The translations under genes were made by a program, and so were the position numbers. This document shows positions 33,860-43,265 of a DNA stretch of 64,000 nt, piece by piece. The notes under the pieces were generated by a model. That model ran no database searches. It was not told the DNA's origin and worked only from the letters and a program-made list of their open reading frames with translations. This DNA comes from Streptomyces rubiginosohelvolus (lineage in GTDB: Bacteria > Actinomycetota > Actinomycetes > Streptomycetales > Streptomycetaceae). The stretch is from positions 62,001-126,000 of the forward strand of contig NZ_BMTW01000003.1 of NCBI RefSeq assembly GCF_014649875.1. The letters run 5' to 3'. How positions within the stretch are numbered: the first letter of the stretch is position 1; each line of letters starts with the position of its first letter.

Positions 33860-35179
33860 ATGAGGCAGAAGATCGTGCGGCTGACGCTGGTCGGCGGGGT
33901 GGTCTTTCTCGCCCTGCTCCTGCTGCTGGCGACCTGCGGCGGCGATCCCGAGGGCGAGAAGAAGGACGGCGCGGCCACCGCGACGGCGAAGCCGGTGCTG
34001 CCGAGCGCGGGTCCGGTGACCCGGCTGACCGTTCCGCCCGAGTACGCGACGGACCGGGGCTGGGAGATCATCGGCTCCTCCCCGGATGTCGCGGTCTCCC
34101 ATACGACGGGTCTGCTGGCCTATCTGGAGCGCTCCGAGGGGAACCGCTACCGGCTGCGCACGGTCGACACGGCCACCGGCGAGCTGGGCTGGCGGGGACA
34201 GGCCTGGCAGCCGCCGGACCCGCTGCACTACCCGAAGCTCGCCACGGTGGCCAAGGGCGACCGGCAGTACTTCGTGACCTGGTCCTACGGGAAGGTCGGC
34301 GACGGCCTCTCCCCGTCGAGCACCTTCCTCGCCCTCGATCTGTACGACGTGACGAACGGGAACCGGCAGCGCGTCGAGGTGCCGTGGTCCGGGGCCCCGA
34401 AGGTGACCACGACCGGGCCGGGCATCGTGATCAGCGACGCGAAGGCGAACAGCACCCTGATCGACCCGGTCACCGGCGAGGTGACCGAGCTGGGCGCGGA
34501 CAAGCTCGGGTATCCCAAGGGCTGCCCGGCCTGCAAGCAGCTCACCGAGGTGCACGGGCAGACCGCCGACGGCCTGCTGCTGGGCGGGGCGCGGGAGTTC
34601 TGGGTGCGCGGCGGCTGGTTCAGCCGGAACGTGGCCCCCAAGGGGACCGAGAAGGGCAGCGGCGTGGTGACGTCGATGACCCCGGACCAGGTGCTGGCGA
34701 AGTGGCAGCCCGCGAAGAAGACCAAGCGGGCGGCGACCCATGAGCTGTGGGCGGTGCACGACGCGGCGACCGGGGAGGTGCTCACCTCGGTGGAGTGCCA
34801 CAAGCCGGCCATAAAGCCGGGGCGCTACCCGCAGGCGGTCCTCTCCCCTTCGGGCGACTACCTGATCGCCGGGAACCTGGCCTTCGACCTGGAGGCCAAG
34901 CAGGGCCGCTGCTTCGAGGACGAGGGCGGCACCGCGCATCTGACGCTGGCCACGGTGACGGACGACGGCATCGCGTACGGGGCGGAGAACGCCCGCGACG
35001 CCTCGGAGGCGCTGTCCGGCGGCGGGCTCCCGGTCGCGATGGACTTCGCCACCTGGAGCACCGAGCGGCTGTCGCGCAACGCCCGGCTGCCGGGGACGGA
35101 GACGACGGGGGTCGGGGTGTTCCGCTGGACCGACCGGCAGGACCGTACGCATCTGATCGGGTATCCGCGCACGGGCTGA
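33860..35179 (+). CDS. Hypothetical lipoprotein with beta-propeller-like repeats
   Basis: A 439-residue exported protein. A short basic start and hydrophobic helix (VRLTLVGGVVFLALLLLLATCGG) end in a probable lipobox (LLATC). The rest shows repeating strand patterns such as RLRTVDTATGELGW, LIDPVTGEVTELG, VHDAATGEVLTSVECHK and FRWTDRQDRTHLIGYP, as in PQQ- or WD-type propellers. Cysteines in KGCPACKQ and RCFEDE might form disulfides. No family name can be given. GGGGGAG lies just before ATG 33860. Confidence 0.75.
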   Translation: MRQKIVRLTLVGGVVFLALLLLLATCGGDPEGEKKDGAATATAKPVLPSAGPVTRLTVPPEYATDRGWEIIGSSPDVAVSHTTGLLAYLERSEGNRYRLRTVDTATGELGWRGQAWQPPDPLHYPKLATVAKGDRQYFVTWSYGKVGDGLSPSSTFLALDLYDVTNGNRQRVEVPWSGAPKVTTTGPGIVISDAKANSTLIDPVTGEVTELGADKLGYPKGCPACKQLTEVHGQTADGLLLGGAREFWVRGGWFSRNVAPKGTEKGSGVVTSMTPDQVLAKWQPAKKTKRAATHELWAVHDAATGEVLTSVECHKPAIKPGRYPQAVLSPSGDYLIAGNLAFDLEAKQGRCFEDEGGTAHLTLATVTDDGIAYGAENARDASEALSGGGLPVAMDFATWSTERLSRNARLPGTETTGVGVFRWTDRQDRTHLIGYPRTG

Positions 35180-35231
35180 GACCGCCCGGCCGCGTACGGG
35201 CCGAGCCCTCCCCGGCCGGCCCCTCCGGACC

Positions 35232-36677
35232 TCAGAGGCCGCCGGCCTCGCGTCCCGCGCGCTGCCAGGGGCGGCACAGGAGCAGGAAGCAGCCCACCGC
35301 CGCCACCGCGCAGACCACCTGGACGACGGCCATCGGGACGGCCGTGTCCTCCCCCGCGATGCCGACCAGCGGCGAGGCGACGGCCCCGATGAGGAACGAG
35401 GACGTGCCGAGCAGCGCGGAGGCGGAGCCCGCCGCGTGCTTGGTCCGCATGAGCGCCTGGGCGTTGGTGTTCGGCATCGCGAGGCCCATGGCCGACATCA
35501 GGACGAACAGCCCGGCGGCGACGGGGACGAGCCCGACCTCGCCGAAGACGCCGGTCGTCATGAGGAGCAGCGCGACGGCGGCCAGCACGATCACGGCGAG
35601 GCCGAAGCCGAGCACCTTGTCGAGGCGGAACCGGCCCACGAGGAGCTTGCCGTTGATCTGCCCGACGGCGATCAGGCCGATGGAGTTGAGCCCGAAGAGC
35701 AGGCTGAAGGTCTGCGGCGAGGCCCCGTAGATCTCCTGCACGACGAACGGAGAGGCGGAGATGTACGCGAACAGGACCGCGAAGGCGAGCCCGCCCGCGA
35801 TCATGTAGCCGGTGAAGACCCGGTCGGCGAGCAGCCCGCGCATGGTGCGCAGGGCGTCGGTGACACCGCCGGTGTGGCGGGCGGCGGGCGGCAGCGTCTC
35901 GTGCAGCCACTTCCACACGACGAGGGTGAGCGCGATGCCGACGGCGGTCAGCACGACGAAGATGCCCCGCCAGTCGGTGAACCGCATCACCTGCCCGCCG
36001 ATCAGCGGCGCGACGATCGGTGCGGCCCCGGAGATCAGCATCAGGGTGGAGAAGAACCGGGCCATCTCCACGCCGTCGTAGAGGTCGCGCACCACGGCTC
36101 GCGCGATGACGATCCCGGCCGCGCCCGCGAGCCCCTGGAGGAGGCGGAAGCCGATGAGGAGTCCGGCGGTGGGGGCCAGGGCGCAGAGCGCGGTGGCGAG
36201 GACGTAGACGACCATGCCGAGGAGCAGCGGGGTGCGGCGGCCCCACCGGTCGCTCATCGGTCCGACGACGAGCTGGCCGAGCGCCATCCCGGCCAGGCAC
36301 GCGGTCAGCGTGAGCTGGATGGTGGCGGCGGGGGCGCTCAGGGAGTCGGTGACGGCGGGGAGCGCCGGGAGGTACATGTCCATGGACAGCGGCGGCAGGG
36401 CGGTGAGCCCGCCGAGGACCAGGGTGACCAGGAGTCCGGTGCGCCGGGCGGCCTTCGCGGCCGGGCCGGACAGCGCGGAGGGTCCGGGCGCTCCCGGAAT
36501 GCCCGCGGGGGCGGTGGTCTGCGGCGCCGCCGGGTCGACGGCGAGGGCTCCCGCGTCCCCGTGCGGGACGGCCGGGTGGCCGTCGGCTCCGGTGGCGAGG
36601 TCCGCGTCGGTTCCGGGTCCGGTCCCGGAGGTGGGTATGTGTGCTCGCTGGGCCCGGCTGCCGCCGCTCTCCGGCAT
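35232..36677 (-). CDS. Bcr/CflA-family MFS drug exporter
   Basis: A 12-TM proton antiporter of 481 residues. The Bcr/CflA signature ALPPLSMDMYLPALPAV is at TM1 and the SDRWGRRTPLL loop follows TM2; SDAMYLP-type motifs mark exporters of bicyclomycin, chloramphenicol and similar drugs. It begins with an unusual 70-residue Pro/Ala/Gly-rich cytoplasmic tail. ATG 36677 has GGAG 6 bp upstream and is preferred to ATG 36683. A 17-bp dyad (36719-36735) separates it from the divergent oxidoreductase gene. Confidence 0.88.
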   Translation of the reverse strand: MPESGGSRAQRAHIPTSGTGPGTDADLATGADGHPAVPHGDAGALAVDPAAPQTTAPAGIPGAPGPSALSGPAAKAARRTGLLVTLVLGGLTALPPLSMDMYLPALPAVTDSLSAPAATIQLTLTACLAGMALGQLVVGPMSDRWGRRTPLLLGMVVYVLATALCALAPTAGLLIGFRLLQGLAGAAGIVIARAVVRDLYDGVEMARFFSTLMLISGAAPIVAPLIGGQVMRFTDWRGIFVVLTAVGIALTLVVWKWLHETLPPAARHTGGVTDALRTMRGLLADRVFTGYMIAGGLAFAVLFAYISASPFVVQEIYGASPQTFSLLFGLNSIGLIAVGQINGKLLVGRFRLDKVLGFGLAVIVLAAVALLLMTTGVFGEVGLVPVAAGLFVLMSAMGLAMPNTNAQALMRTKHAAGSASALLGTSSFLIGAVASPLVGIAGEDTAVPMAVVQVVCAVAAVGCFLLLCRPWQRAGREAGGL

Positions 36678-36718
36678 TCTCATCTCCGCATCGTTGAATC
36701 CGCATCTATGCTCTCAGC

Positions 36719-36735
36719 TCGACCGGAGTGGTCGA
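36719..36735. promoter_or_regulatory. Dyad operator candidate between divergent genes
   Basis: TCGACC-GGAGT-GGTCGA is a perfect 6+5+6 inverted repeat lying 42 bp from the Bcr/CflA start and 32 bp from the oxidoreductase start. It could control both. Confidence 0.45.
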
Positions 36736-36766
36736 TACCTTTTTCGGGCGGGCTGGGGTGGCGGGC

Positions 36767-37762
36767 ATGGGTGACAGGGTGCGCTGGGGTGTTCTGGCGA
36801 CGGGCGGCATAGCCGGGACCTTCACGGCGGACGTTCAGGGGCTCCCGGACGCCGAGGTGGTGGCCGTCGCCTCGCGTACGGAGGCCTCGGCGCGGGCCTT
36901 CGCCGACCGGCACGGGATCGCCCGGGCGTACGGGAGCTGGGCGGAGCTGGTCGCCGACGACACGGTGGACGTGGTCTACGTGGCCACCCCGCACTCGGCG
37001 CACCACGCGGCGGCCTCGCTCGCGCTGAAGGCCGGAAAGCACGTGCTGTGCGAGAAGGCGTTCACGCTCAACAGCCGGGAGGCGAAGGAGCTGGTGGCGC
37101 TCGCCCGGGAGCGCGGTCTCTTCCTGATGGAGGCCATGTGGACCTACCTCAACCCGGTGGTCCGCCGGCTGACCGAGCTGGTCCGGGACGGGGCGATCGG
37201 CGAGATCCGTACCGTCCAGGCCGACTTCGGCTTCGCGGGCGACTTCGCCCCCGGCCACCGGCTGCGCGACCCGGCCCTGGGCGGCGGGGCCCTGCTGGAC
37301 CTCGGGGTCTACCCGGTGTCGTTCGCCCACCTGCTGCTGGGCGAGCCGGACCGGATCCAGGCCGACGCGCTGCTGTCGCCGGAGGGTGTGGACCTGAACA
37401 CGGGGATGCTGCTCGGCTGGGACTCCGGTGCGACCGCGCTGCTGTCCTGCTCGATCGTCGGGCACCATCCGACGGCGGCCACCGTGATCGGCACGGCCGG
37501 GCGGATCGACATCCCGCGCGACTTCTTCCACCCGGACCACTTCGTCCTGCGCCGGGTGGGTGCGGAGCCGGAGACGATCACGTCGGGGCCGGGCCCGCAG
37601 GGGCTGTCCGGCATGCAGTACGAGGCGGTCGAGGTGGCACGCGCGGTGCGGGCGGGCGAGCAGGAGTCCCCGCTCGTCCCGCTGGAGGGTTCGCTGGCGG
37701 TGATGCGGACGCTCGACGCGGTACGGGACCGCATCGGCGTCCGCTACCCGGCGGATGCCTGA
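36767..37762 (+). CDS. Gfo/Idh/MocA-family NAD(P)-dependent oxidoreductase
   Basis: A 331-residue dehydrogenase with Rossmann motif RWGVLATGGIAGTFTADV, the catalytic EKAFTLNSREAKEL (the EKP-type lysine is in CEKAF) and the second-domain strands DFGFAGDF and GGALLDLGVYPVSFAHLLLG. The family oxidises or reduces sugars, inositols and related compounds; the closest pattern is that of trans-1,2-dihydrobenzene-1,2-diol dehydrogenase/xylose dehydrogenases. ATG 36767 (MGDRVRWGVL) matches the family start; an upstream GTG at 36728 would add 13 residues. It is convergent with phoD, only 6 bp between stops. Confidence 0.87.
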   Translation: MGDRVRWGVLATGGIAGTFTADVQGLPDAEVVAVASRTEASARAFADRHGIARAYGSWAELVADDTVDVVYVATPHSAHHAAASLALKAGKHVLCEKAFTLNSREAKELVALARERGLFLMEAMWTYLNPVVRRLTELVRDGAIGEIRTVQADFGFAGDFAPGHRLRDPALGGGALLDLGVYPVSFAHLLLGEPDRIQADALLSPEGVDLNTGMLLGWDSGATALLSCSIVGHHPTAATVIGTAGRIDIPRDFFHPDHFVLRRVGAEPETITSGPGPQGLSGMQYEAVEVARAVRAGEQESPLVPLEGSLAVMRTLDAVRDRIGVRYPADA

Positions 37763-37768
37763 GCCCGG

Positions 37769-39436
37769 TTATGCGGGCGTGAGCCCCGGGTTCCCGGCCT
37801 CCGTGACGAACGAGGCCGCGGTGGTGACGGGCGCCCCGGGGGTCGTGACGGCCGCGACCGTACGGAAGTCGGCGCGGGCCTCCTTCGTGCCGAGGGTGAC
37901 GACCGCGTAGCCGCGCCGCCCGTTGTAGTGCTTGAGGTGCGGGTTGGCGCGGGTCTGGTTCTCCCAGTTGGCGGGCCGGTCCGCGCCGTCCTTGCCGCTG
38001 GCGATGGAGGTGGTGACGATCTCCGTGCCGATCGTGCGCGAGGCGGGGTCGGCGAAGTCCTTCTTCAGGTCGAAGGCGTACGAGACGTGGACGTCGCCGG
38101 TGAGGACCATCAGGTTGTCCACCCCGGCGGCCTCGGCGCCGGCCAGCACCCGCTGCCGGGAGGCGGGGTAGCCGTCCCAGGAGTCCATGGAGAGCTTGAA
38201 GGCGCCGGTGGGCACATCGCGCCGCTGGGCGAAGGTGACCTGCTGCGGGACGACGTTCCAGGTGGCGTTCGAGGCCCGCCAGCCGTCGATCAGCCAGCGT
38301 TCCTGGGTGGCCCCGGTCATGGTGCGCGCGGGGTCCTCGGACTCGGGGCCCGGGGTGCGCCAGCCGTCACCGTACGCCTGGTCGCTGCGGTACTGCCGGG
38401 TGTCGAGGATGTCGAACTGGGCGAGCCGCCCGAAGCGGAGGCGGCGGTACAGCGTCATGTCGGGTCCGGTGGGGCGCTGCGGGGTGCGCAGCGGCTGGTT
38501 CTCCCAGTACGCGCGGTACGCGGCGGCCCGGCGGAGCAGGAACTCCTCGGGGGTGACGTCGTTCTCGGGGATCCCGCCCGCGTAGTTGTTCTCGGTCTCG
38601 TGGTCGTCCCAGGTGACGACGAAGGGGTGGGCGGCGTGGGCGGCGCGCAGGTCCGGGTCGGACTTGTAGAGGGCGTAGCGCAGCCGGTAGTCCTCCAGGT
38701 TCTGCGTCTCGCGGTTGTAGTGCGCGGGGAGGGTGCGGTCGGTGTAGTTGCGGGCCCCGCCGGTGGCGTTGACGGCGTACTCGTAGAGGTAGTCGCCGAG
38801 GTGGAAGACCACGTCGACGTCCTCGGCCGCGAGGTGGCCGAGGGCGGTGAAGTACCCGTCGTGGTACGCCTGGCAGGAGACGGCGGCCAGGGCGAGGGAG
38901 CTGTTACGGGCGCCGGGGGCGGGGGCGGTGCGGGTGCGGCCGACGGGGCTGGTCCAGTTGCCGGTGCGGAAGCGGTAGTAGTAGAGGCGGCCGGAGGCGA
39001 GGCCCCGGACCTCGGCGCGGACGCTGTGGGCGAACTCGGGGTGGGCGGTGACGGAGCCGCGCCGCTCGATCCGGCGGAAGCGCTCGTCGCGGGCGATCTC
39101 CCAGCGCACCTCGACCCGGCCGTTCGGCAGTCCGCCGCCCGGCTCGTAGGGGCGGGGGGCGAGCCGGGTCCAGATGAGGACGGACGTGGGGTGCGGATCG
39201 CCGGAGGCGACGCCGAGGGTGAAGGGGTCCTCGGCGATCCGGCGGGCGTCGACCTCGGCGGCGCTCGCCGTGCCGGCGGCGGGCAGGTTGACGGCGAAGG
39301 CGAGCGCGGCGGCGGCTCCGGTGACGGTCAGGAAGCGCCGGCGGCCGACGCCCGGTTCCAGTAAGCGGGCGGCGGTGCGGAGTTCGATGGCTCGGGTGCC
39401 CTGATCGGGCGTCATGATGGTCCGTGCGGCTGTCAT
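37769..39436 (-). CDS. phoD: Alkaline phosphatase D (Tat-exported)
   Basis: Secreted phosphodiesterase/phosphatase that releases phosphate from organic esters. The 555-residue protein has a twin-arginine signal ([20 protein letters not shown]), a fibronectin-like N-domain ([25 protein letters not shown]) and the PhoD catalytic core with [34 protein letters not shown] and [11 protein letters not shown]. These carry the Ca/Fe ligands. GAGGAG lies 8 bp before ATG 39436. I looked for a clear PHO box upstream and did not find one. PhoD enzymes usually belong to the phosphate-starvation regulon. Confidence 0.93.
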   Translation of the reverse strand: MTAARTIMTPDQGTRAIELRTAARLLEPGVGRRRFLTVTGAAAALAFAVNLPAAGTASAAEVDARRIAEDPFTLGVASGDPHPTSVLIWTRLAPRPYEPGGGLPNGRVEVRWEIARDERFRRIERRGSVTAHPEFAHSVRAEVRGLASGRLYYYRFRTGNWTSPVGRTRTAPAPGARNSSLALAAVSCQAYHDGYFTALGHLAAEDVDVVFHLGDYLYEYAVNATGGARNYTDRTLPAHYNRETQNLEDYRLRYALYKSDPDLRAAHAAHPFVVTWDDHETENNYAGGIPENDVTPEEFLLRRAAAYRAYWENQPLRTPQRPTGPDMTLYRRLRFGRLAQFDILDTRQYRSDQAYGDGWRTPGPESEDPARTMTGATQERWLIDGWRASNATWNVVPQQVTFAQRRDVPTGAFKLSMDSWDGYPASRQRVLAGAEAAGVDNLMVLTGDVHVSYAFDLKKDFADPASRTIGTEIVTTSIASGKDGADRPANWENQTRANPHLKHYNGRRGYAVVTLGTKEARADFRTVAAVTTPGAPVTTAASFVTEAGNPGLTPA

Positions 39437-39580
39437 ATGCCCCTCCTCAGCCCGGATGCTGTCGGGATTCATGGCAGTGGGAGGGAACGACGCACCGTTG
39501 TCGCGTGCACAACATCCACATGGCGGGTCGATGAGCACCGCGTGCCCTGTGCACGGATCTGTCCCGTACGCTGCCGGGCC

Positions 39581-40408
39581 ATGAACACAGAGCAGACAGA
39601 GCAGGCAGGGCGGACCGAACGGGCCGCGCAGACCGGGCGCGCCGGGGACGCCGGGCAGTCCGGCCGGAAGGTCGCCGTCGTCACGGGGGCGGGGTCGGGG
39701 ATCGGACGGGCGGTCGCGCTCGCCCTCGCGAGCGGGGGCTGGTCGCTGGCGCTCGCGGGCCGACAGGCCGAGCCGCTGGCGGAGACGGCGGCCGCCGCCG
39801 GGGACACCGAGGCGCTGTGCGTCACCACGGACGTGACGGACGCCGACGAGGTGGCCGCGCTCTTCACCGCCGTACGGGACCGGTTCGGCCGGCTGGACCT
39901 GCTGTTCAACAACGCGGGCACGTTCGGTCCCGGCGGCGTACCGCTGGAGGATCTGACCGTCGCGGACTGGCGGGCGGTCGTCGATGTGAACCTGACGGGC
40001 GCTTTCCTGTGCGCGCAGGCGGCCTACCGGCTGATGAAGGAGCAGGACCCGCAGGGCGGCCGGATCATCAACAACGGTTCGATCTCCGCCCACGCACCGC
40101 GCCCGCACTCGATCGCGTACACGGCGACCAAGCACGCGATCACCGGGCTGACGAAGTCGCTGTCGCTGGACGGCCGTCCCTACCGGATCGCCTGCGGCCA
40201 GATCGACATCGGCAACGCGGCGACGGAGATGACCGAGCGGATGCAGACCGGGATCCTCCAGGCCAACGGGGAGCTGGCGGTGGAGCCGGTGATGGCGGCG
40301 GCGGACGTGGCGCGGACGGTGCTGCACATGGCGGAGCTGCCGCTGGAGGCGAACGTCCAGTTCGCCACGGTGATGGCGACGAACATGCCGTACGTCGGGC
40401 GGGGCTGA
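39581..40408 (+). CDS. Short-chain dehydrogenase/reductase
   Basis: A 275-residue SDR: about 28 polar residues ([16 protein letters not shown]), then [16 protein letters not shown] (cofactor motif), NNAGTF, NGSIS (catalytic Ser region) and the YTATK active-site Tyr/Lys pair. ATG 39581 lacks a Shine-Dalgarno; TACGCT lies 8 bp upstream, consistent with a leaderless transcript. The substrate is unknown. It is divergent from phoD. Confidence 0.87.
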   Translation: MNTEQTEQAGRTERAAQTGRAGDAGQSGRKVAVVTGAGSGIGRAVALALASGGWSLALAGRQAEPLAETAAAAGDTEALCVTTDVTDADEVAALFTAVRDRFGRLDLLFNNAGTFGPGGVPLEDLTVADWRAVVDVNLTGAFLCAQAAYRLMKEQDPQGGRIINNGSISAHAPRPHSIAYTATKHAITGLTKSLSLDGRPYRIACGQIDIGNAATEMTERMQTGILQANGELAVEPVMAAADVARTVLHMAELPLEANVQFATVMATNMPYVGRG

Positions 40409-40449
40409 GACCCGGGGCGGGGCGGAGCCGGGGCCGGGCGCGGCGGCGC

Positions 40450-40467
40450 GTGATCACCTGCGATCAC
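40450..40467. promoter_or_regulatory. 18-bp palindrome upstream of the secreted LTD protein gene
   Basis: GTGATC-ACCTGC-GATCAC is a perfect 6+6+6 inverted repeat, with another GATC 3 bp further on (TCTGATCGA). It lies about 130 bp upstream of the lamin-tail-like gene and 42 bp after the SDR stop. It may be an operator or a terminator stem. Confidence 0.4.
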
Positions 40468-40595
40468 ATCTGATCGAACTGGCCAACGGATAACCGGATT
40501 TGCGGATTTCGCCGCCTGTGACCGGGCAAGCGCGTGCTGTCCGTATGATCGCATCCTGTTACGCCTTCACCAGAACGACACAGAAGGAACACCGC

Positions 40596-41075
40596 ATGCG
40601 CATACGCACCGCTGCGCCGATCGCCCTGGCCGCCGCCACCGCACTGGCCGGCTCGCTCCTCGCCACGGCGGCACCGGCCTCGGCGGCCGCCCACCAGGGC
40701 GGGCTGCACTTCGGGGCTGTTCAGTTCGACGGCCCCGGCAAGGACGACCGGTCGAAGAAGTCGCTGAACGCCGAGTGGGTGAACATCCACAACAACAGCA
40801 AGAAGAAGGTGCAGCTCAAGGGCTTCAAGGTGAAGGACAACACGGGCTACACCTACACCTTCGGCAGCTACACCATCGGCGCGGGCAAGACGGTCAAGGT
40901 CCGCACCGGCAAGGGCAAGAACGTCTCGGGCACCGTGTACTGGAACCGGGGCTCGTACGTCTGGAACAACACCGGCGACAAGGCGCGGCTGATCAAGCCG
41001 AACGGGAAGCTCCAGGACTCCTGCTCCTGGGGCAAGTCCACGAAGGCCAACAAGGGCGCCAAGAACTGCCACTGA
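40596..41075 (+). CDS. Secreted lamin-tail-domain (LTD)-like protein
   Basis: A 159-residue exported protein with a signal peptide (RTAAPIALAAATALAGSLLATAAPASA). The mature part is a small basic beta-sandwich: NAEWVNIHNNSKKKVQLKGFKVKD, YTFGSYTIGAGKTVKVRTGKGKN, YWNRGSYVWNNTGDKARLIKPNGKLQDSCSW. This is the pattern of bacterial LTD domains, which are found on secreted nucleases and adhesins. It stands alone without a catalytic domain, and two cysteines (CSW and NCH) could form a disulfide at the C-terminus. GAAGGA lies 8 bp before ATG 40596. Confidence 0.85.
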   Translation: MRIRTAAPIALAAATALAGSLLATAAPASAAAHQGGLHFGAVQFDGPGKDDRSKKSLNAEWVNIHNNSKKKVQLKGFKVKDNTGYTYTFGSYTIGAGKTVKVRTGKGKNVSGTVYWNRGSYVWNNTGDKARLIKPNGKLQDSCSWGKSTKANKGAKNCH

Positions 41076-41101
41076 CCCGCCCGGCGCCTTCGGGGAGGGC
41101 T

Positions 41102-41128
41102 GGTCGCGACTGCCGGGGAGTCGCGACC
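41102..41128 (+). terminator. Hairpin after the LTD-like gene
   Basis: GGTCGCGACT (41102-41111) pairs with AGTCGCGACC (41119-41128), a perfect 10-bp stem with a 7-nt loop starting 26 bp after the stop. Flanking GGGAG/CTCCC can extend the pairing. Confidence 0.7.
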
Positions 41129-41204
41129 GGCCCGCTCCCACGGCCCCGGCCGCCCCTCCCCACGGGCCGGGAATGGCGGGGGCGGCGGCACGGTTGTCTG
41201 CTGC

Positions 41205-42059
41205 ATGACACATGATCACCGGGCCGAGGTCCTGCGCTACACCGCCTTCTCCGCCGATCCCGCGGGCGGGAACCCCGCCGGGGTCGTCCTGGACGCCGCC
41301 GGTCTCGACGAGGAGCGGATGCTCGCGATCGCGGCGGAGCTGGGGTACAGCGAGTCGGCGTTCCTGACGGAGCGGACCGGCGAAGGCGCGTACACGATCC
41401 GCTACTTCAGCCCGAAGGCCGAGGTGCCGTTCTGCGGTCACGCCACGGTCGCCACGGCGCTCGCGCTGGCCGAACGGGACGGGCCGGGCGCACTGGAGTT
41501 CACGACGCCCGCGGGCCTGGTCCCGGTCTCCGTCGTCCGGGAGAGCGGCACACTCCGCGCCACGCTGACCAGTGTGGCGCCGCACGTCGAGGAGGCCGCC
41601 GAGGCCGATCTGACGGAGGCTCTGGCGGCCCTGGACTGGGCGGCCACCGATCTCGACCCGGCCCTGCCGCCCCGGATCGCCTACGCGGGGGCCCGGCACC
41701 TGGTGGTGGCCGCCGCCACCCGGGAACGGCTGGCGGACCTGGACTACGACTTCGCGCGGCTGGAGGCGCTGATGCGCCGGCTCGATCTGACCACCCTGCA
41801 ACTGGTGTGGCGCGAGGGGCCCGAGGTGTTCCACGTCCGGGACCCGTTCCCGGTGGGCGGGGTCGTCGAGGACCCGGCGACGGGCGCGGCCGCGGCCGCC
41901 TTCGGCGCGTACGCACGGGAGCTGGGGCTCGTCCCCGAGGCGGCGGTGCTGACCCTGCACCAGGGGGCGGACATGGGCCGCCCCGGCACCCTCACCGTCG
42001 AACTGCGCGCGGGCGACGCCCGGATCCGGGTCAGCGGAACGGGGACCCGGATCGGCTGA
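41205..42059 (+). CDS. PhzF-family protein
   Basis: A 284-residue PhzF/diaminopimelate-epimerase-fold protein of standard length: VLRYTAFSADPAGGNPAGVVLDA, LGYSESAFLTE (glutamate expected at the active site), RYFSPKAEVPFCGHATVATA and the C-half repeat VVEDPATGAAAAAFGAY. It is longer and more canonical than the protein at 21712. Family members isomerise trans-2,3-dihydro-3-hydroxyanthranilate, but most are of unknown substrate. Two ATGs (41205 and 41214) are close together; the first is given. Confidence 0.87.
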   Translation: MTHDHRAEVLRYTAFSADPAGGNPAGVVLDAAGLDEERMLAIAAELGYSESAFLTERTGEGAYTIRYFSPKAEVPFCGHATVATALALAERDGPGALEFTTPAGLVPVSVVRESGTLRATLTSVAPHVEEAAEADLTEALAALDWAATDLDPALPPRIAYAGARHLVVAAATRERLADLDYDFARLEALMRRLDLTTLQLVWREGPEVFHVRDPFPVGGVVEDPATGAAAAAFGAYARELGLVPEAAVLTLHQGADMGRPGTLTVELRAGDARIRVSGTGTRIG

Positions 42060-42155
42060 GAGCGGGAGGGCCGGGGGCCCGCGGGGGCCAGGGGCCGGCC
42101 GGGCTTCCGGCGTACGGGCCGGGACAGGACGGAAAGGGCGGGGCGAGGTCCGGAC

Positions 42156-43178
42156 TCAGCCGGTCGTGTTCTTGGCCGGGGAGACGTGGGCGTACCAGCG
42201 CTCCGTCTCCTCCTGGTCGAGGGCGCGCTCCAGCAGGGCGTCACCGCGCATGCCGGGGAAGAAGCGGCCCGCGGGCCAGGTCCGCCGGTAGGACGGCTCG
42301 TCCAGGACCAGCAGCCGGACGCCGTCGACGACGGGGATGTCGGCGGGGGTGCCCTCGTTCCAGATCAGTTCGCCGTCGGGGGCCACCAGGTCGAAGGAGC
42401 CCACGGTGCCCACCTGGCCGGGGGTCTCCCGGCAGACGGCCACCTCCTGCGACGACGGCGCGTGGCCCGCCACATGGCCACCGCCGATGAGCGCGTCGGC
42501 GAGCAGCGTGTGCAGCTGGAAGTTGTCCCCGATGCCGGAGATCCGCAGCAGGTAGCCGGTGCCGCTCGTCCGGTGGAGGGCGACGAGCGGTTCGTCGTCC
42601 AGCACCAGGAGGGCGTGGGCGAGGGACTTCAGCTCCAGGCCGGAGGCCCGCTCCACCGCGCCGAGCAGCCGCAGCGCGTCACCCCGGGAACCGGCCTCCC
42701 GCCGTACGCCGGGGTGGTTCAGCATCGCGACGGCGGCCATCTCCCACTGGGAAAGCGTCAGCCAGCCGACGGCCGCCTCGAAGCCGACGCGCTCCACGAG
42801 CTCCGGGCCCGGCTCGCCGCCGTCCGGGGCGGGAAACGCGCCGCCCCCGGTCGCGGCCCAGGCGTCGGCGAACGCCACGGCCTGCTCCAGGGCCCACCGC
42901 AGTCCGGCCAGCACCCCCGGGGCACAGCGCTCGGCGTCCGCACCCCGCTCGACGCAGGCCCCGACGAGCACGGCGACGACGGCACGCGGGCCGGGCGGCA
43001 CCTGCTCCAGCAAGGCGGCGAGCCGCGGCCCGCCGTCCAGCAGTTCCGGCTCCCTGGCCTGCCCGAAGGTCTCCTGCAACCGGACGAACGCCTTGCCGGA
43101 CCGCTTGGCGTCCTGCGCCGACACCGCCGCCTCGAAGTCGGCGACGGCTCCCCCGAACCCGGCTTTACCGAATATCAT
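42156..43178 (-). CDS. Conserved hypothetical protein
   Basis: A 340-residue soluble protein that I do not recognise. The N-terminal half is helical (ADFEAAVSAQDAKRSGKAFVRLQETFGQ, then a Cys-containing VLVGACVERGADAERCAPGVLAGLRWALEQAVAF). The C-terminal half is more strand-rich (SLAHALLVLDDEPLVALHRTSGTGYLLRISGIGDNFQLHTLLADALIGGG). TAAAGT lies 6 bp before ATG 43178 and there is no Shine-Dalgarno, so the transcript is probably leaderless. It is convergent with the PhzF gene and downstream of the TetR gene on the same strand. Confidence 0.75.
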   Translation of the reverse strand: MIFGKAGFGGAVADFEAAVSAQDAKRSGKAFVRLQETFGQAREPELLDGGPRLAALLEQVPPGPRAVVAVLVGACVERGADAERCAPGVLAGLRWALEQAVAFADAWAATGGGAFPAPDGGEPGPELVERVGFEAAVGWLTLSQWEMAAVAMLNHPGVRREAGSRGDALRLLGAVERASGLELKSLAHALLVLDDEPLVALHRTSGTGYLLRISGIGDNFQLHTLLADALIGGGHVAGHAPSSQEVAVCRETPGQVGTVGSFDLVAPDGELIWNEGTPADIPVVDGVRLLVLDEPSYRRTWPAGRFFPGMRGDALLERALDQEETERWYAHVSPAKNTTG

Positions 43179-43265
43179 TCCACCACTTTATCGACGGCCC
43201 GTTCGGTGCTACGAAGCCGGTCCCGCCCAAGGGAAACCAGCCCGGCCGCGGACCCCTCGCACCCC

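Noticed and set aside
39437-39580. PHO boxes upstream of phoD
   Set aside because: I looked for tandem 11-bp GTTCACC-type repeats on both strands and found no convincing pair.
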